A DNA stretch of 39,144 nucleotides from Gemmatimonadaceae bacterium (GTDB taxonomy: Bacteria > Gemmatimonadota > Gemmatimonadetes > Gemmatimonadales > Gemmatimonadaceae): contig JACMME010000166.1 in the NCBI GenBank assembly GCA_014379205.1, positions 1 through 39,144 on the forward strand. The letters run 5' to 3'. Below, one piece after another: positions 32,389-39,144 of this stretch. The position numbers were made by a program, and so were the translations under genes. Each line of letters begins with the position of its first letter. Position 1 is the first letter of the stretch. The notes beneath the pieces are model-generated. The model made no database searches and was not told where the DNA came from. It was given only the letters and a program-made list of their open reading frames with translations.

Positions 32389-32889
32389 TCAGCGCTCACT
32401 TCTCACCTCCACCGCGCCATTTCGCTCAAGTGTCGCAGCGACCGCGCGCTCCTTGTCAGGCGGACAGGCAACCCATACACCGAAAGCACCGTCGCTGAAG
32501 CGGGGATCGTAGCCAACGGTCATGGTAAGCCGGGGCACGCGAGCGTTGATGAACAATCCAGCAACTGTTGCGAGCGATCCAATCAACACCATCATCTCGA
32601 ACCCGAAGATTGTGTATGGCACCCAGGCTGCTATTGGTTTACCGCCCACCACCAGCGGCCAGTAATCCGATGCCCAGATGGCGATCCAGTATCCGAACGT
32701 CGCTCCAAGTAGTCCGCCAATCAGGGTAAAGCGTCGCACAACACTCGGGCCGTGCGCCATCACGTGTTCGATCTCGTGGCGGGGTGTGGCGGAATAAACG
32801 GTTATGTCGCCGGAGCGCTCCTTCTTGAGCGCCGCGACCGCGTCAACCAGAGAATCGAGCTCGTGGAATACTCCCAGCACCCCGCGCAT
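32389..32889 (-). CDS. actD: Alternative complex III subunit ActD (DUF3341)
   Basis: 166 residues. Two membrane helices are at about 58-77 and 92-115, flanked by soluble segments: HELDSLVDAVAALKKE near the N-terminus and VACPPDKERAVAATLERNGA near the C-terminus, with EIEHVMAHGPSVVRRF between. This is the DUF3341 family, ActD of ACIII, a membrane-bound subunit of unclear role. Its start overlaps the actC stop by one base, so the genes are coupled. Confidence 0.92.
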   Translation of the reverse strand: MRGVLGVFHELDSLVDAVAALKKERSGDITVYSATPRHEIEHVMAHGPSVVRRFTLIGGLLGATFGYWIAIWASDYWPLVVGGKPIAAWVPYTIFGFEMMVLIGSLATVAGLFINARVPRLTMTVGYDPRFSDGAFGVWVACPPDKERAVAATLERNGAVEVRSER

Positions 32890-34346
32890 CAGTCGTGTTC
32901 TCCGGGAGTTTCGGTCTCGAAAGCCAAATGACGCGCGCTCGTGTCAATGGCGTCTTCATGCGGATGCGGCCGTCGCACCGGGGGCGGTATTATCTCCTTC
33001 ACCTCCGCTATGGCTATCACGGGGAACTGCTTGATGAAAAGAAGGAACCACATCGAGAACCAGCCGAAGCTTCCGAGCAGAATGGCCCAGTCAACCCATG
33101 AAGGTGCGTATTGCGTCCACTGCCACGGCTCGAACTCGTGCGATAGCGACGGTACCACGATGACGAACCGCTCGAACCACATGCCCAGGTTTATGAAGAG
33201 CGAGAGGATGAAGAGCCACGTTGTATTCCGCCGCAGTCGCTGCGAGAAGAGCGACAAGGGGAGCACCATGTTGCAGAGCAGCATGATCCAGGCAGCCCAC
33301 CACCACTGGCCGAAGACGCGGTTAATAAAGTAGTCCTGCTCGACTTTATTGCCGCTATACCATGCAACCCAGAACTCCGTCACGTACGCCAGGCCGACGA
33401 TGAGAGATGTCGTGAGGCACAGTTTGGCAGCCGCGTCCAGATGGTTGATCGTGACATAGTGCTTGAGATTGAACCAGCGGCGGATGGGGATGATGATTGT
33501 GAACACCATGCCGATGCCGGAAAAGATCGCGCCCGCCACGAAGTAGGGAGGGAAGATCGTCGCGTGCCAACCTGGAGTTAGCGCCATGGCAAAGTCGAAC
33601 GACACGACGGAGTGCACGGACAGAACGAGTGGAGTCGAAAAGGCTGCGAGGAAAAGGTAGGCGCGCGCGAAGTGGCGCCACTCGCGGTCAGAATTTCGCC
33701 AGCCCATCGACAACAGCGAAAAAATCTGCTTCCTGACTGGGTGCGTCTCGCGATCTCGCAGCGCTGCGAGATCAGGAAGCAGCCCGATGTACAGGAAAGT
33801 GGTCGACACTGTGAGGTATGTGAGGATCGCGAATACGTCCCACACCAGCGGGCTCTTGAACTGTGGCCAGAGGAGGCGCCAGTTCGGATACGGAATGAGC
33901 CAGAAGAACTTCCACGGACGACCCAGGTGGAGGATTGGAAAAAGCCCCGCGGTCATCACGGCGAAGACCGTCATTGCTTCCGCGCACCGGTAGATCGTGG
34001 TGCGAAATCCCGCACGGAAGAGATACAGGATCGCGGAGATCAGCGTACCCGCGTGCCCGATACCTACCCAGAAGACGAAGGTGATGATGTAAACACCCCA
34101 CATCACTGGTGGCGCATACCCGGCGACGCCGAGACCAAAGTAGATCTGGTACATCCACGCTGCGATGCCAATGGCGAGCGCTGTTATCGCAAGGCCGAGT
34201 CCGACGAACCAGGCCTTGGTCCCCCGCAGCGTGGCGATTATTTCATCATTTACCTGCGTGTAGCTCTGGACCGCCGGCAGCTGAACGTTCGCTGACGGAA
34301 TGTTGCTCCGGCGCGGGGCGCGCACGGGCTCAGTTACCGCCGCCAT
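32889..34346 (-). CDS. actC: Alternative complex III subunit ActC (NrfD/PsrC-like quinol-binding membrane protein)
   Basis: 485 residues, about 10 helices, NrfD family. Conserved segments include YAPPVMWGVYIITFVFWVGI, ISAILYLFRAGFRTTIYRCAEAMT, and WRHFARAYLFLAAFSTPLVLSVHSVVSFDFA. It is the main menaquinol oxidation site of ACIII. It overlaps actB by 17 bp and actD by one base. Confidence 0.95.
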   Translation of the reverse strand: MAAVTEPVRAPRRSNIPSANVQLPAVQSYTQVNDEIIATLRGTKAWFVGLGLAITALAIGIAAWMYQIYFGLGVAGYAPPVMWGVYIITFVFWVGIGHAGTLISAILYLFRAGFRTTIYRCAEAMTVFAVMTAGLFPILHLGRPWKFFWLIPYPNWRLLWPQFKSPLVWDVFAILTYLTVSTTFLYIGLLPDLAALRDRETHPVRKQIFSLLSMGWRNSDREWRHFARAYLFLAAFSTPLVLSVHSVVSFDFAMALTPGWHATIFPPYFVAGAIFSGIGMVFTIIIPIRRWFNLKHYVTINHLDAAAKLCLTTSLIVGLAYVTEFWVAWYSGNKVEQDYFINRVFGQWWWAAWIMLLCNMVLPLSLFSQRLRRNTTWLFILSLFINLGMWFERFVIVVPSLSHEFEPWQWTQYAPSWVDWAILLGSFGWFSMWFLLFIKQFPVIAIAEVKEIIPPPVRRPHPHEDAIDTSARHLAFETETPGEHD

Positions 34347-37300
34347 GAGCCCCCTCGGTCGCAGGTGCCGCCGTTGTCTGGCCCGGCGCCAAATGATTGA
34401 CCTTCTTCAAATACACAACCGCTGTGAACGTGTTGAGCTCCTCGAAGACATGGTACGCGCGGCGGTCGTTGACCTGACGCGAAACCGCCCAGTCGGGGCT
34501 GGCCGCGTCACCAAAGGTGATCGCGCGAGAAGGGCACGCTTGCGCGCACGCCACCGTGAACTCATCGGGCTGCACCGCGCGATGCTCGAGCGACGCGCGA
34601 TTCTCCGCTTCGCGAATACGCTGCACGCAGAAGGTGCACTTCTCCATCACGCCCTTGCCACGCACGTTCACGTCCGGATTGAGCTGCCAGTTGAGCGGTT
34701 CGGGCCACGCATACTGGGGACGATTGGGTTCTCCGTATCCGAACCAGTTGAAGTAGCGGACCTTGTATGGGCAGTTGTTGGAGCAGTACCGCGTACCAAC
34801 GCATCGATTATAAACCTGGACGTTCAGGCCGTCGGGTGAGTGGTACGTTGCGTACACGGGACATACCGGCTCGCAAGGCGCATTGCCGCAGTGCTGGCAA
34901 AGCATCGGCACAAAGCGAGTGTCGAACTCGTAGGCGCCGTTTTCCCCACCTTCGTAGTACCGCTCGAGTCGGAGCCATGCCATTTCCCGACCGCGATGAA
35001 TATTTCCTCCAGGCGTCGGCTCGACCACGGCGCGTTTGGTCTGGTACGCCGCGCCTACCGTGGGAATGTTGTTCTCGGCGTAGCACGCAGTAACGCACGC
35101 AGAGCAGCCAGTGCAGCGGGCGAGATCGATTGTCATGGCCCAGCGACGGTTCGCCATTCCGCTGGAATGCTTGGGATCGTACATCCCCTTGTCGTTCGCT
35201 TCGGTATCTGCCAGCCCGCCTTCAGCATCCTGCGCGACGGGAGCTCGAAGACCGGGAAGAAACTCATGCGAGGCGTCGCCGGGAAAGTGATGCACACCAG
35301 CTTCGGCAGCCGCTTCCGCACCATGCGTTGCCGGTGGGTCGCCAGCCGTTACCGGTGGAGTCGCTTCATGCTCGGGAGCATCCGCATCACGCAACCCTGT
35401 TGGAGTCAGGATCAGTGCGCGTCCGATTCCCCTGCCGTGCTGTCGTGCGGAACCCTCGGTCGTGACGAGCTGCTGATAACCGCCTTCCTTGGTGACTCTG
35501 ACCTTGATTGAAGTCCATGCCAGAGCGCCGGACGCTGATTCGAACCCTGCTGGCAGCAAGTCGAGCGGGTTGACGCCCACACCCGCAGCGTAACGTCCGT
35601 ATCCCTCCAGCACCGTGCCTTCGGGGTAGCCGCGATGCGTGAGCGCATCGGTTCCGGCACGGGAGGAGCGGTGTCCCTGCCCGAACATCATTGCTACGGT
35701 GTCCTGACGAATGCCAGGATAGATGTAAGCGGGCGCCGTCAACTTGAGGCCAGTCGCGGATTCCAGTGTCAGAAGCTCACCTGGATCGACGTCGAGCCGG
35801 GCCGCCGTGGTCGGATGAACTTCCACCCAGGATTGCCAGCAGATCTTGCTGACGGGATCGGGAAGCTCCTGAAGCCACGGCTTGTTCGCGCCACGATCTC
35901 CGAGAACCGCCGATGGATACACTGTTAGAAAGAAATCGCCCGCCTGACTCTCCAATGGCGTGGGAGCGGTAACTGTGGCAAGCGTTCGCAGAGGACGAAC
36001 GGCGGGCGCAGCCCTGTCGATAACGGCAGTCTCCAGGGCCTTGGCGAACGCAGAAGCGCCGCCCTCGTATCGGCCGATGAGCCACGAACGGTAGTCAGCA
36101 GCGGGGTACTGCGCAGCCGTTGTCTGATTACCCTTTGCGAGGGTAATGAGCACGTCGGCAGTGGCGCGGGTGCTGAAAACGGGATCCATCGTGGGCTGCT
36201 GCAGAGACATGACACTCGTCGTCGCCTGTGCGTCTCCCCACGACTCGAGCGGATGATGATCAGGCAGCACGAGATCGCATAGCTCGGAAGTTTCGTCAGG
36301 ATAACTCGAGAAACTCACCTTGAAAGCGACCTTTGCGATCGCTTCGGCGAACTTGCCGCTTCGTGGCAGCGTAAAGATCGGGTTTGCGTTTCGAACCATC
36401 AGCAGGGGAACCCGGCCGTCGTTCATGCGCGCAAGCGCCTCCGCAATTTCCGCTGGCGAGGACACGGTGTCGAAGGCGGAGATTCCCTCAGCCGGTCTGA
36501 TGGTGACGCCAACATTTCCGGCGGCATTGTTCAGCGCATTCACCGCAAGGGCCACAGCCATCGCATCGCTGGTAGTGACGCCTGAGAGCATCAGACTCGG
36601 CCGGGTATCGGCCCATTCGCGACCGAGGCGCTCCAGCGTAGCAGCCGGCACACCAGCCGCTTGCGCCGCCTGATCGAGGGATGCGCCGGCTGCGCCACTG
36701 AGCGCATTCACGATGGCAAGCTCGCTCCCGGGCTTGCATGGTATCCACTCATCCGCATTGAGTCCGGTGAGTGACCGCCGGGATCCGATGTACACCAGTC
36801 GTGGAGCGCCCTCGATTTTGGCGCGCGCGTCCGCGAAGTCGAGCTGTTGCGGCACGGTGGCGCCCCAGCCGTCGAGGAAATCCGCGCCAACCGATACAAT
36901 CAGCTTCGCCTCCGAGAAGCGCAGCGCGGGCCAGGACACGCCGAACGACTGGCGGTTGGCCGCAACCACGGAAATGTCTGCCAGCGCGTCATAGCTCAAG
37001 TGCGCGGGCATGCCGAAGCCAGCCAGCCACTGATCCAAAAAGGCGGGGAAGCTTCCAGTCTCGCTGCCATTGATAAAAACCGAATCGCCGGCCCGTCCCG
37101 CGCTGCGCACTTCTCCGAGCTTCTGCGAAAGAGTCTGAAGCGCCTGGTCCCACGTCACTGGCTCGAGCCTGTTATTGCGCCGCAGCATCGGCCCGCGATA
37201 ACGATCCGGGTTGTACAGTCCCTGCAACGCCGCTTGGCCGCGCGCGCACAGCGCACCGCGATTCAGGGGGTGTGCGGGATTGCCCTCGAGCTTGATTGTG

Positions 37301-37548
37301 CGACCGTCACGCGTCTCCGCGATCAAGCCACACGCAACGGCGCACTCTCGACAGGTGGTTGCGTAATAAGTCGAGACACCGGGAACTGTTTCGTCGGGAT
37401 GATTGAGATACGGAATGAGTCTCTCAACTCGATCGGAGCTGCATCCAATGGCGGCCGTCGTCGCGGTGGTAGCGCCGAGAATTTTGAGGAACTCGCGCCT
37501 CGTCCCACCCGAGCGGGTAACTCCGTTCGGCTCCTTGCTAGGACTCAT
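34330..37548 (-). CDS. actB: Alternative complex III subunit ActB (fused molybdopterin-type and Fe-S domains)
   Basis: 1072 residues. A Tat-type N-terminus (RREFLKILGATTATTAAIGC) is followed by a large domain (about 50-690) of the complex iron-sulfur molybdoenzyme family, which in ACIII carries no molybdenum. TTCRECAVACG lies near 50 and may be a degenerate cluster site. The C-terminal ferredoxin-like domain has CTGCSACVTACYAENN, CQHCGNAPCEPVCP, CVGTRYCSNNCPY, CTFCVQRIREAENR and CAQACP: ligands for four Fe-S clusters. A His/Ala-rich linker near 720-770 separates the halves. It receives electrons from menaquinol and feeds them to the cytochrome subunits. Confidence 0.95.
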   Translation of the reverse strand: MSPSKEPNGVTRSGGTRREFLKILGATTATTAAIGCSSDRVERLIPYLNHPDETVPGVSTYYATTCRECAVACGLIAETRDGRTIKLEGNPAHPLNRGALCARGQAALQGLYNPDRYRGPMLRRNNRLEPVTWDQALQTLSQKLGEVRSAGRAGDSVFINGSETGSFPAFLDQWLAGFGMPAHLSYDALADISVVAANRQSFGVSWPALRFSEAKLIVSVGADFLDGWGATVPQQLDFADARAKIEGAPRLVYIGSRRSLTGLNADEWIPCKPGSELAIVNALSGAAGASLDQAAQAAGVPAATLERLGREWADTRPSLMLSGVTTSDAMAVALAVNALNNAAGNVGVTIRPAEGISAFDTVSSPAEIAEALARMNDGRVPLLMVRNANPIFTLPRSGKFAEAIAKVAFKVSFSSYPDETSELCDLVLPDHHPLESWGDAQATTSVMSLQQPTMDPVFSTRATADVLITLAKGNQTTAAQYPAADYRSWLIGRYEGGASAFAKALETAVIDRAAPAVRPLRTLATVTAPTPLESQAGDFFLTVYPSAVLGDRGANKPWLQELPDPVSKICWQSWVEVHPTTAARLDVDPGELLTLESATGLKLTAPAYIYPGIRQDTVAMMFGQGHRSSRAGTDALTHRGYPEGTVLEGYGRYAAGVGVNPLDLLPAGFESASGALAWTSIKVRVTKEGGYQQLVTTEGSARQHGRGIGRALILTPTGLRDADAPEHEATPPVTAGDPPATHGAEAAAEAGVHHFPGDASHEFLPGLRAPVAQDAEGGLADTEANDKGMYDPKHSSGMANRRWAMTIDLARCTGCSACVTACYAENNIPTVGAAYQTKRAVVEPTPGGNIHRGREMAWLRLERYYEGGENGAYEFDTRFVPMLCQHCGNAPCEPVCPVYATYHSPDGLNVQVYNRCVGTRYCSNNCPYKVRYFNWFGYGEPNRPQYAWPEPLNWQLNPDVNVRGKGVMEKCTFCVQRIREAENRASLEHRAVQPDEFTVACAQACPSRAITFGDAASPDWAVSRQVNDRRAYHVFEELNTFTAVVYLKKVNHLAPGQTTAAPATEGAHGGGN

Positions 37549-37554
37549 GTCGTC

Positions 37555-38109
37555 TCAGTAATGGCAGGTACTGCAGTCGTATCTCGCCTTGAACGGCGGA
37601 TTCGATTCGCCAAGGTGGCATTGGACGCACCATCCCATATTCAATGAAGCGACCTGCGTGACGCGCTGCATGTCCTGCACCTGGCCGTGACAGGTTTGAC
37701 AGCTGACGCCGGCGTTCACATGGCGCATGTGCGGGAACTGCACGTAGTCGGGCACCTTGTGAATGCGAACCCACGGAATGGGCTGGCCCTTCTTCCAGAA
37801 CTCCTGAAGGGTCGCGACTCCAGGACGCGCGCTTCCATCAGGCTTCTTCGGCCCCACTGTGATATGGCATCCCATGCATGTGGCAACCGCGGGAAGACCA
37901 GGATCAGGCGACTTGCCGGCGGCGAAATGGCAGTACATGCAGTTCATTGCCAGCGTCTTGACGTGCACCGGATGTGGGAACGGGAGGGGCTGTTCGATGT
38001 CGCGGCCTTCGTCGCTCGAGGCGCCGCTGTAAGCGGAGAGAACAACAGCTGCTGCAGCGAGAGCGAGAAGCCCGGGGATAGCCGCCCACTTCCTCATCGT
38101 CGTCGTCAT
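37555..38109 (-). CDS. actA: Alternative complex III subunit ActA, pentaheme cytochrome c
   Basis: 184 residues. A membrane anchor or signal helix is at about 8-25. Five CxxCH heme sites are visible: CMYCH, CMGCH, CQTCH, CVQCH and, at the C-terminus, CSTCHY. Five is the usual count for ActA. It is the first gene of actABCDEF, and six bases separate it from actB. It sits on the periplasmic side and carries electrons to the downstream cytochromes. The promoter should lie in the 38110-38227 region or beyond. Confidence 0.95.
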   Translation of the reverse strand: MTTTMRKWAAIPGLLALAAAAVVLSAYSGASSDEGRDIEQPLPFPHPVHVKTLAMNCMYCHFAAGKSPDPGLPAVATCMGCHITVGPKKPDGSARPGVATLQEFWKKGQPIPWVRIHKVPDYVQFPHMRHVNAGVSCQTCHGQVQDMQRVTQVASLNMGWCVQCHLGESNPPFKARYDCSTCHY

Positions 38110-38227
38110 TCACACCTGGTTCGTGTCGAGTGCCGGCTTCTGTCGCGGCGAAATGTGACGGGGGATATGGGGGGGACGCAAGGTGGAACTGTGCGCGCCA
38201 AACAATAAATCTTTGCGCAACGAGTGC

Positions 38228-38311
38228 GGTGTTCGGTGTTCGGTTCCCGGTTGGTACTGCGCGGTGCTCGGTGCCCGGTTGGTACAGCGCGGTGGACGGG
38301 GCTCGGCTAAC
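38228..38311. repeat. Heptamer array (word GGTGTTC) with a 28-bp higher-order repeat
   Basis: Twelve 7-bp words from 38228: GGTGTTC twice, GGTTCCC, GGTTGGT, ACTGCGC, GGTGCTC, GGTGCCC, GGTTGGT, ACAGCGC, GGTGGAC, GGGGCTC, GGCTAAC. The four words at 38235-38262 repeat with few changes at 38263-38290. The last word runs over the stop codon of the amidohydrolase gene. I see no inverted partner. The array lies upstream of the actA start. Confidence 0.88.
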
Positions 38312-39140
38312 CACGTTCAACCAGCTTCACGGGAAACCCTGACGGAGCAATGTCTTTGGCGGTCGCGAAGACGCTGTGGGCGAGATCGTCCGGCAGGAGA
38401 TCCAGATTGGCGCGTGGAGTTTGGCTCAGTCTCAGGGGCCAGCCGCTGCCGTATATGAGTCGGTCGGGTCCTATGGTTCGAATCAAATGAGCCAGGTCGT
38501 CATCGGGGGGACCCCATATCCAGGAGATATCCCACCAGAGCCTGGACCGTTCATCCGGCGTGAGACCCCAATGCACTTCTTCTATTGTCCCGCGGCCAGC
38601 GGCTGTGACGAGGATCCGGGTGTGCTTGCTTGCTCGGGCAATCGATCGAATCGCAGCGCCAGTGAGATCGCCCGCTGTGTCCATTTGATGGCGTTGGCGC
38701 AAGTCCTCGAAGCGAACGGTGAGAAGTAGAGCGACGCCGGCTTCGCCGCACGCGATAGCCAGCGAATGCATTGACTGGTCGTGAGGGCCCATTCCCCACT
38801 GCGGCGGGTAAGCGCGCACCGCCGGAACGCCGAGCGCCGCGGCATTGGCCAGCGTTCTTTCCCATTTCGGCCAATCGGGTCGAATGGTCGGCACAGGTTT
38901 TAGAGTGGGCGTATGGGCCTGCGTCGCTTCAAAGAGCTCGAGGTTGCCGTGCGAGGGATCCCGGTAAAAAGCGCTCGGAAGGTGCCCGACCCAGGCGTGC
39001 TGGACGCTGTCGCGCGCAAGAACCTTTACGAGAATGTCCGGATCGGGGTGCGGCACGTACCGAAAGGGATACGCGCCGATGAAGGTGTTGACGTCCGTGA
39101 CTGCCGAATGGGGAGTGGGGGATGGGGGATGGGGAGTCAA
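38307..39140 (-). CDS. Amidohydrolase-like TIM-barrel protein (start uncertain)
   Basis: Up to 277 residues. VNTFIGAYPFRYVPHPDPD near the N-terminus and LIYGSGWPLRLSQTPRANLD near the C-terminus have the look of amidohydrolase_2-like barrels. The first 12 or so residues (TPHPPSPTPHS) are encoded by a heptamer array at 39109-39133 and include a TTG as the only usual start codon; either the array overlaps the true N-terminus or the start is beyond the window edge. The metal ligands are not all obvious: no clear HxH is seen near the N-terminus, so the protein may be inactive or use another set. Convergence with the act operon is not shown; both run on the minus strand. Confidence 0.55.
   Translation of the reverse strand: MTPHPPSPTPHSAVTDVNTFIGAYPFRYVPHPDPDILVKVLARDSVQHAWVGHLPSAFYRDPSHGNLELFEATQAHTPTLKPVPTIRPDWPKWERTLANAAALGVPAVRAYPPQWGMGPHDQSMHSLAIACGEAGVALLLTVRFEDLRQRHQMDTAGDLTGAAIRSIARASKHTRILVTAAGRGTIEEVHWGLTPDERSRLWWDISWIWGPPDDDLAHLIRTIGPDRLIYGSGWPLRLSQTPRANLDLLPDDLAHSVFATAKDIAPSGFPVKLVERG
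39109..39137. repeat. Heptamer array (words GGGGAGT and GGGGGAT) at the window edge
   Basis: Words GGGGAGT, GGGGGAT twice, GGGGAGT. The 25 bases at 39109-39133 are the reverse complement of 32363-32387. It lies over the likely start of the amidohydrolase frame. Confidence 0.8.
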
Positions 39141-39144
39141 GTCA

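Noticed and set aside
32262-32399. A longer ActE start at 32399
   Set aside because: The extra residues are encoded by heptamer arrays and lack any domain; the ATG at 32261 is followed by a lipobox and preceded by a purine-rich site.
7221-38311. The 7-bp arrays as a CRISPR array or as REP/BIME elements
   Set aside because: The units are 7 bp with no spacers, and the words differ between sites, unlike a CRISPR repeat or a fixed palindromic element.

Overview
The window is one dense bacterial stretch of moderately high GC with 34 protein genes (two of them at or across the window edges), one tRNA gene and no sign of phage, transposon or CRISPR. An alternative complex III operon, NagB/PIG-L fusions, paired ferritin-like proteins and large numbers of ion-coupled transporters fit a Gemmatimonadota (or Bacteroidota-like) aerobic heterotroph. 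Gemmatimonadota is my best guess, made from gene content only.

Layout. (1) 1-7218, plus strand: the end of a serine hydrolase, two sodium:solute symporters, an A-type Fe-S carrier, a NagB-PIG-L fusion and a BadF/NagK-type amino-sugar kinase. Apart from the Fe-S carrier, this looks like salvage of peptidoglycan or chitin amino sugars. (2) 7382-14465, minus strand: a dicarboxylate/glutamate symporter, two APC amino-acid permeases and a membrane pyrophosphatase, that is, ion-coupled uptake plus an ion pump. (3) 14597-17979, minus: a TonB-ExbB-ExbD-ExbD-TonB energy-transduction operon. (4) 18318-22174, minus: a histidine kinase, response regulator, histidine kinase operon. (5) 22408-30044: Hsp20, a PrxQ-like peroxiredoxin, two beta-propeller proteins, an esterase, two diiron ferritin-like proteins, tRNA-Ala(UGC) and a TrxC-type thioredoxin, mostly stress and redox functions. 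(6) 30184-38109, minus: the complete six-gene alternative complex III operon actABCDEF. (7) 38307-39140, minus: an amidohydrolase-like protein at the window edge.

The strongest unexplained signal is not a gene. Many gene ends carry arrays of imperfect 7-bp tandem words. The word differs from place to place (GGGAATC, AGGAACC, GATTGCG, GTACTGC, GCTGATG, GGTACCA, GGTGTTC, GGGGGAT), yet the period is always 7. In most places an array on one side of the gap is matched by its reverse complement on the other side, so the gap can fold into a long hairpin. Arrays often begin within a few bases of a stop codon, and gaps with an ordinary GC-rich hairpin terminator have no array. The word GGGAATC has also entered a coding region in frame (NagB-PIG-L, residues about 549-596). 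Arrays at 8663 and 24611 share 23 bp, and arrays at 32363 and 39109 share 25 bp in opposite orientation, so the vocabulary is reused. These arrays would be the first thing to study here.
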